Positions 5,279 to 6,028 of a DNA stretch of 6,028 nt are shown piece by piece (within the stretch, counting starts at the first letter, position 1; each line of letters begins with the position of its first letter). The position numbers and the translations under genes are program-made. The stretch spans positions 1-6,028 of the forward strand of contig JAADFV010000154.1 in NCBI GenBank assembly GCA_013152695.1, written 5' to 3'. The stretch is from Chloroflexota bacterium. Its GTDB lineage: Bacteria; Chloroflexota; Anaerolineae; J102. The notes below the pieces were generated by a model that saw only the letters and a list, made by a program, of their open reading frames with translations, made no database searches and was not told the DNA's origin.

Positions 5279-6028
5279 ATGAAAAAGTTATTTGTTCTGT
5301 TTGCACTTTTGAGTTTGACACTTTGGCTGGGAGGCTGCATGCCTTTAGAGACAGCGACGCCTTCTGTCCTTGCTACCTTTACGCCTCTCCCTGCGACCGC
5401 CACACCTTTGCCCCCACCATCAGCCACGCCGACCAGCGCGCCTTCTTCTACACCGACCCCTCTTCCTCCCACTGACACACCTGTTCCTCCGACAGATACG
5501 CCTGTCCCCACGGCTACACCGCTGCCACCCACGGCCACACCACTTCCTCCTGCCCCCACGCCGGCCTTCTTCGAGCAATTGGATGAGCCCTGGCATCTCA
5601 TCGGCTCCTATGTCAATGCCATCAACCGTGGTGAATACAACCGTGCCTATGGCTATTGGGAGACGCCTAGGCAGACCCTGGCCCAATTCAAGGCGGGATT
5701 TGTCGACACAAAGAGTGTTGTCGCCGTGGTACAGCCTCCCATCGCCTGGGAAGGGGCAGCAGGCAGTCAGTACACGACAATGGCCACGGCCTTGCTTGCT
5801 ACGCATACCGATAACAGCCGCCACAGTTTTATCGGATGCTATGTGCTGCGGCGTACCAACCCTGCCATGGTAGGATATCCCACGCCCTGGGCCATTGCCA
5901 ATGCGAAAATGCGTGCAGTTAATAAAAAACGTCTCAATACCCGCCTATTGGCTGATGCTTGTGCGGATTTAGCCCCGACCACACCGCTGGTCCCATACGA
6001 TAATCGTGACGATGCCATCGGACTCCTT
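5279..6028 (+). CDS. Lipoprotein with Pro/Thr-rich stalk and unrecognised extracytoplasmic domain (partial)
   Basis: The frame is open from ATG 5279 to the window end (250 codons, no stop), so the C-terminus is missing. Residues 1-19 form a lipoprotein signal peptide: KK, a hydrophobic core, then the lipobox LGGC with C20 as the lipidated residue. Residues 21-96 are a Pro/Thr/Ala-rich linker with short repeats such as PPTDTPV and PPTATPL, a style common in surface lipoproteins of Chloroflexota. From about residue 98 a globular domain begins: PWHLIGSYVNAINRGEYNRAY (104-124), YWETP (126-130), FKAGFVDTKSV (137-147), GAAGSQY (159-165) and FIGCYVLRR (184-192). C187 and C228 could form a disulfide. 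The SYVNAINRGEYNRAYGYW pattern recalls small helical-start domains of the NTF2-like type, but I cannot assign a family or substrate. The product is probably anchored on the outer face of the cytoplasmic membrane. It follows gltX and may be co-transcribed. Confidence 0.5.
   Translation, partial: MKKLFVLFALLSLTLWLGGCMPLETATPSVLATFTPLPATATPLPPPSATPTSAPSSTPTPLPPTDTPVPPTDTPVPTATPLPPTATPLPPAPTPAFFEQLDEPWHLIGSYVNAINRGEYNRAYGYWETPRQTLAQFKAGFVDTKSVVAVVQPPIAWEGAAGSQYTTMATALLATHTDNSRHSFIGCYVLRRTNPAMVGYPTPWAIANAKMRAVNKKRLNTRLLADACADLAPTTPLVPYDNRDDAIGLL
5339..5566 (+). repeat. Low-complexity Pro/Thr-codon repeat tract (lipoprotein stalk)
   Basis: This stretch encodes residues 21-96 and is dominated by CCN and ACN codons. 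The clearest periodic part, residues 63-89, runs as PPTDTPV twice and then PTATPL and PPTATPL. Synonymous codons differ between units, which argues for an older or selected protein repeat rather than a recent slippage product. The opposite strand shows an open Gly/Val-rich frame that is merely its shadow. Confidence 0.5.

Noticed and set aside
5272..5601. Minus-strand Gly/Val-rich open frame
   Set aside because: It is the antisense shadow of the Pro/Thr linker of the lipoprotein.

Overview
The window most likely comes from a member of the Chloroflexota (Anaerolineae/Caldilineae-like). The clues are a lipoprotein with a long Pro/Thr linker, a large YfhO-type membrane protein, a DUF166 protein next to an AlkZ-related winged-helix protein, and a GltX with a longer segment after its KMSKR-type loop. 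This assignment rests on family and style recognition, not on a search. I see no tRNA, rRNA, CRISPR array, integrase or transposase.

Left part, minus strand (1-3388). Four genes read leftward: a DUF166-family protein (2624-3388, TTG start), a YhhN/TMEM86-type eight-helix membrane protein (1843-2595), an AlkZ-related winged-helix protein (980-1846), and, after a 94-bp gap holding an imperfect hairpin, a YfhO-family multi-spanning membrane protein (885 to beyond base 1). The first three form a tight cluster: a 28-bp gap, then a 4-bp ATGA stop/start overlap. They are probably co-transcribed, but their biochemistry does not point to one known pathway. The YfhO-like gene has no stop codon in the window, so it is easily missed; it fills what would otherwise look like a 900-bp empty region.

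Middle (3389-3713). A 325-bp intergenic region separates the leftward cluster from the rightward gltX. The half next to DUF166 (about 3411-3581) is bounded by imperfect 15-bp inverted repeats and has the look of a small non-autonomous repeat unit. The half next to gltX holds a perfect 12-bp palindrome (3622-3633) just upstream of a plausible sigma-70-type promoter (TTGCCA, 17 bp, TAACAT) and a good Shine-Dalgarno sequence.

Right part, plus strand (3714-6028). gltX (glutamyl-tRNA synthetase, 501 aa) is complete. It is followed 59 bp later, with no visible terminator, by a lipoprotein with a Pro/Thr-rich stalk and an unrecognised extracytoplasmic domain that runs off the right edge.

This is mostly ordinary chromosomal content. 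The parts worth checking are the uncharacterised three-gene cluster, the possible repeat element and palindrome between the two transcription units, the altered zinc-site residue in GltX, and the unassigned lipoprotein domain.
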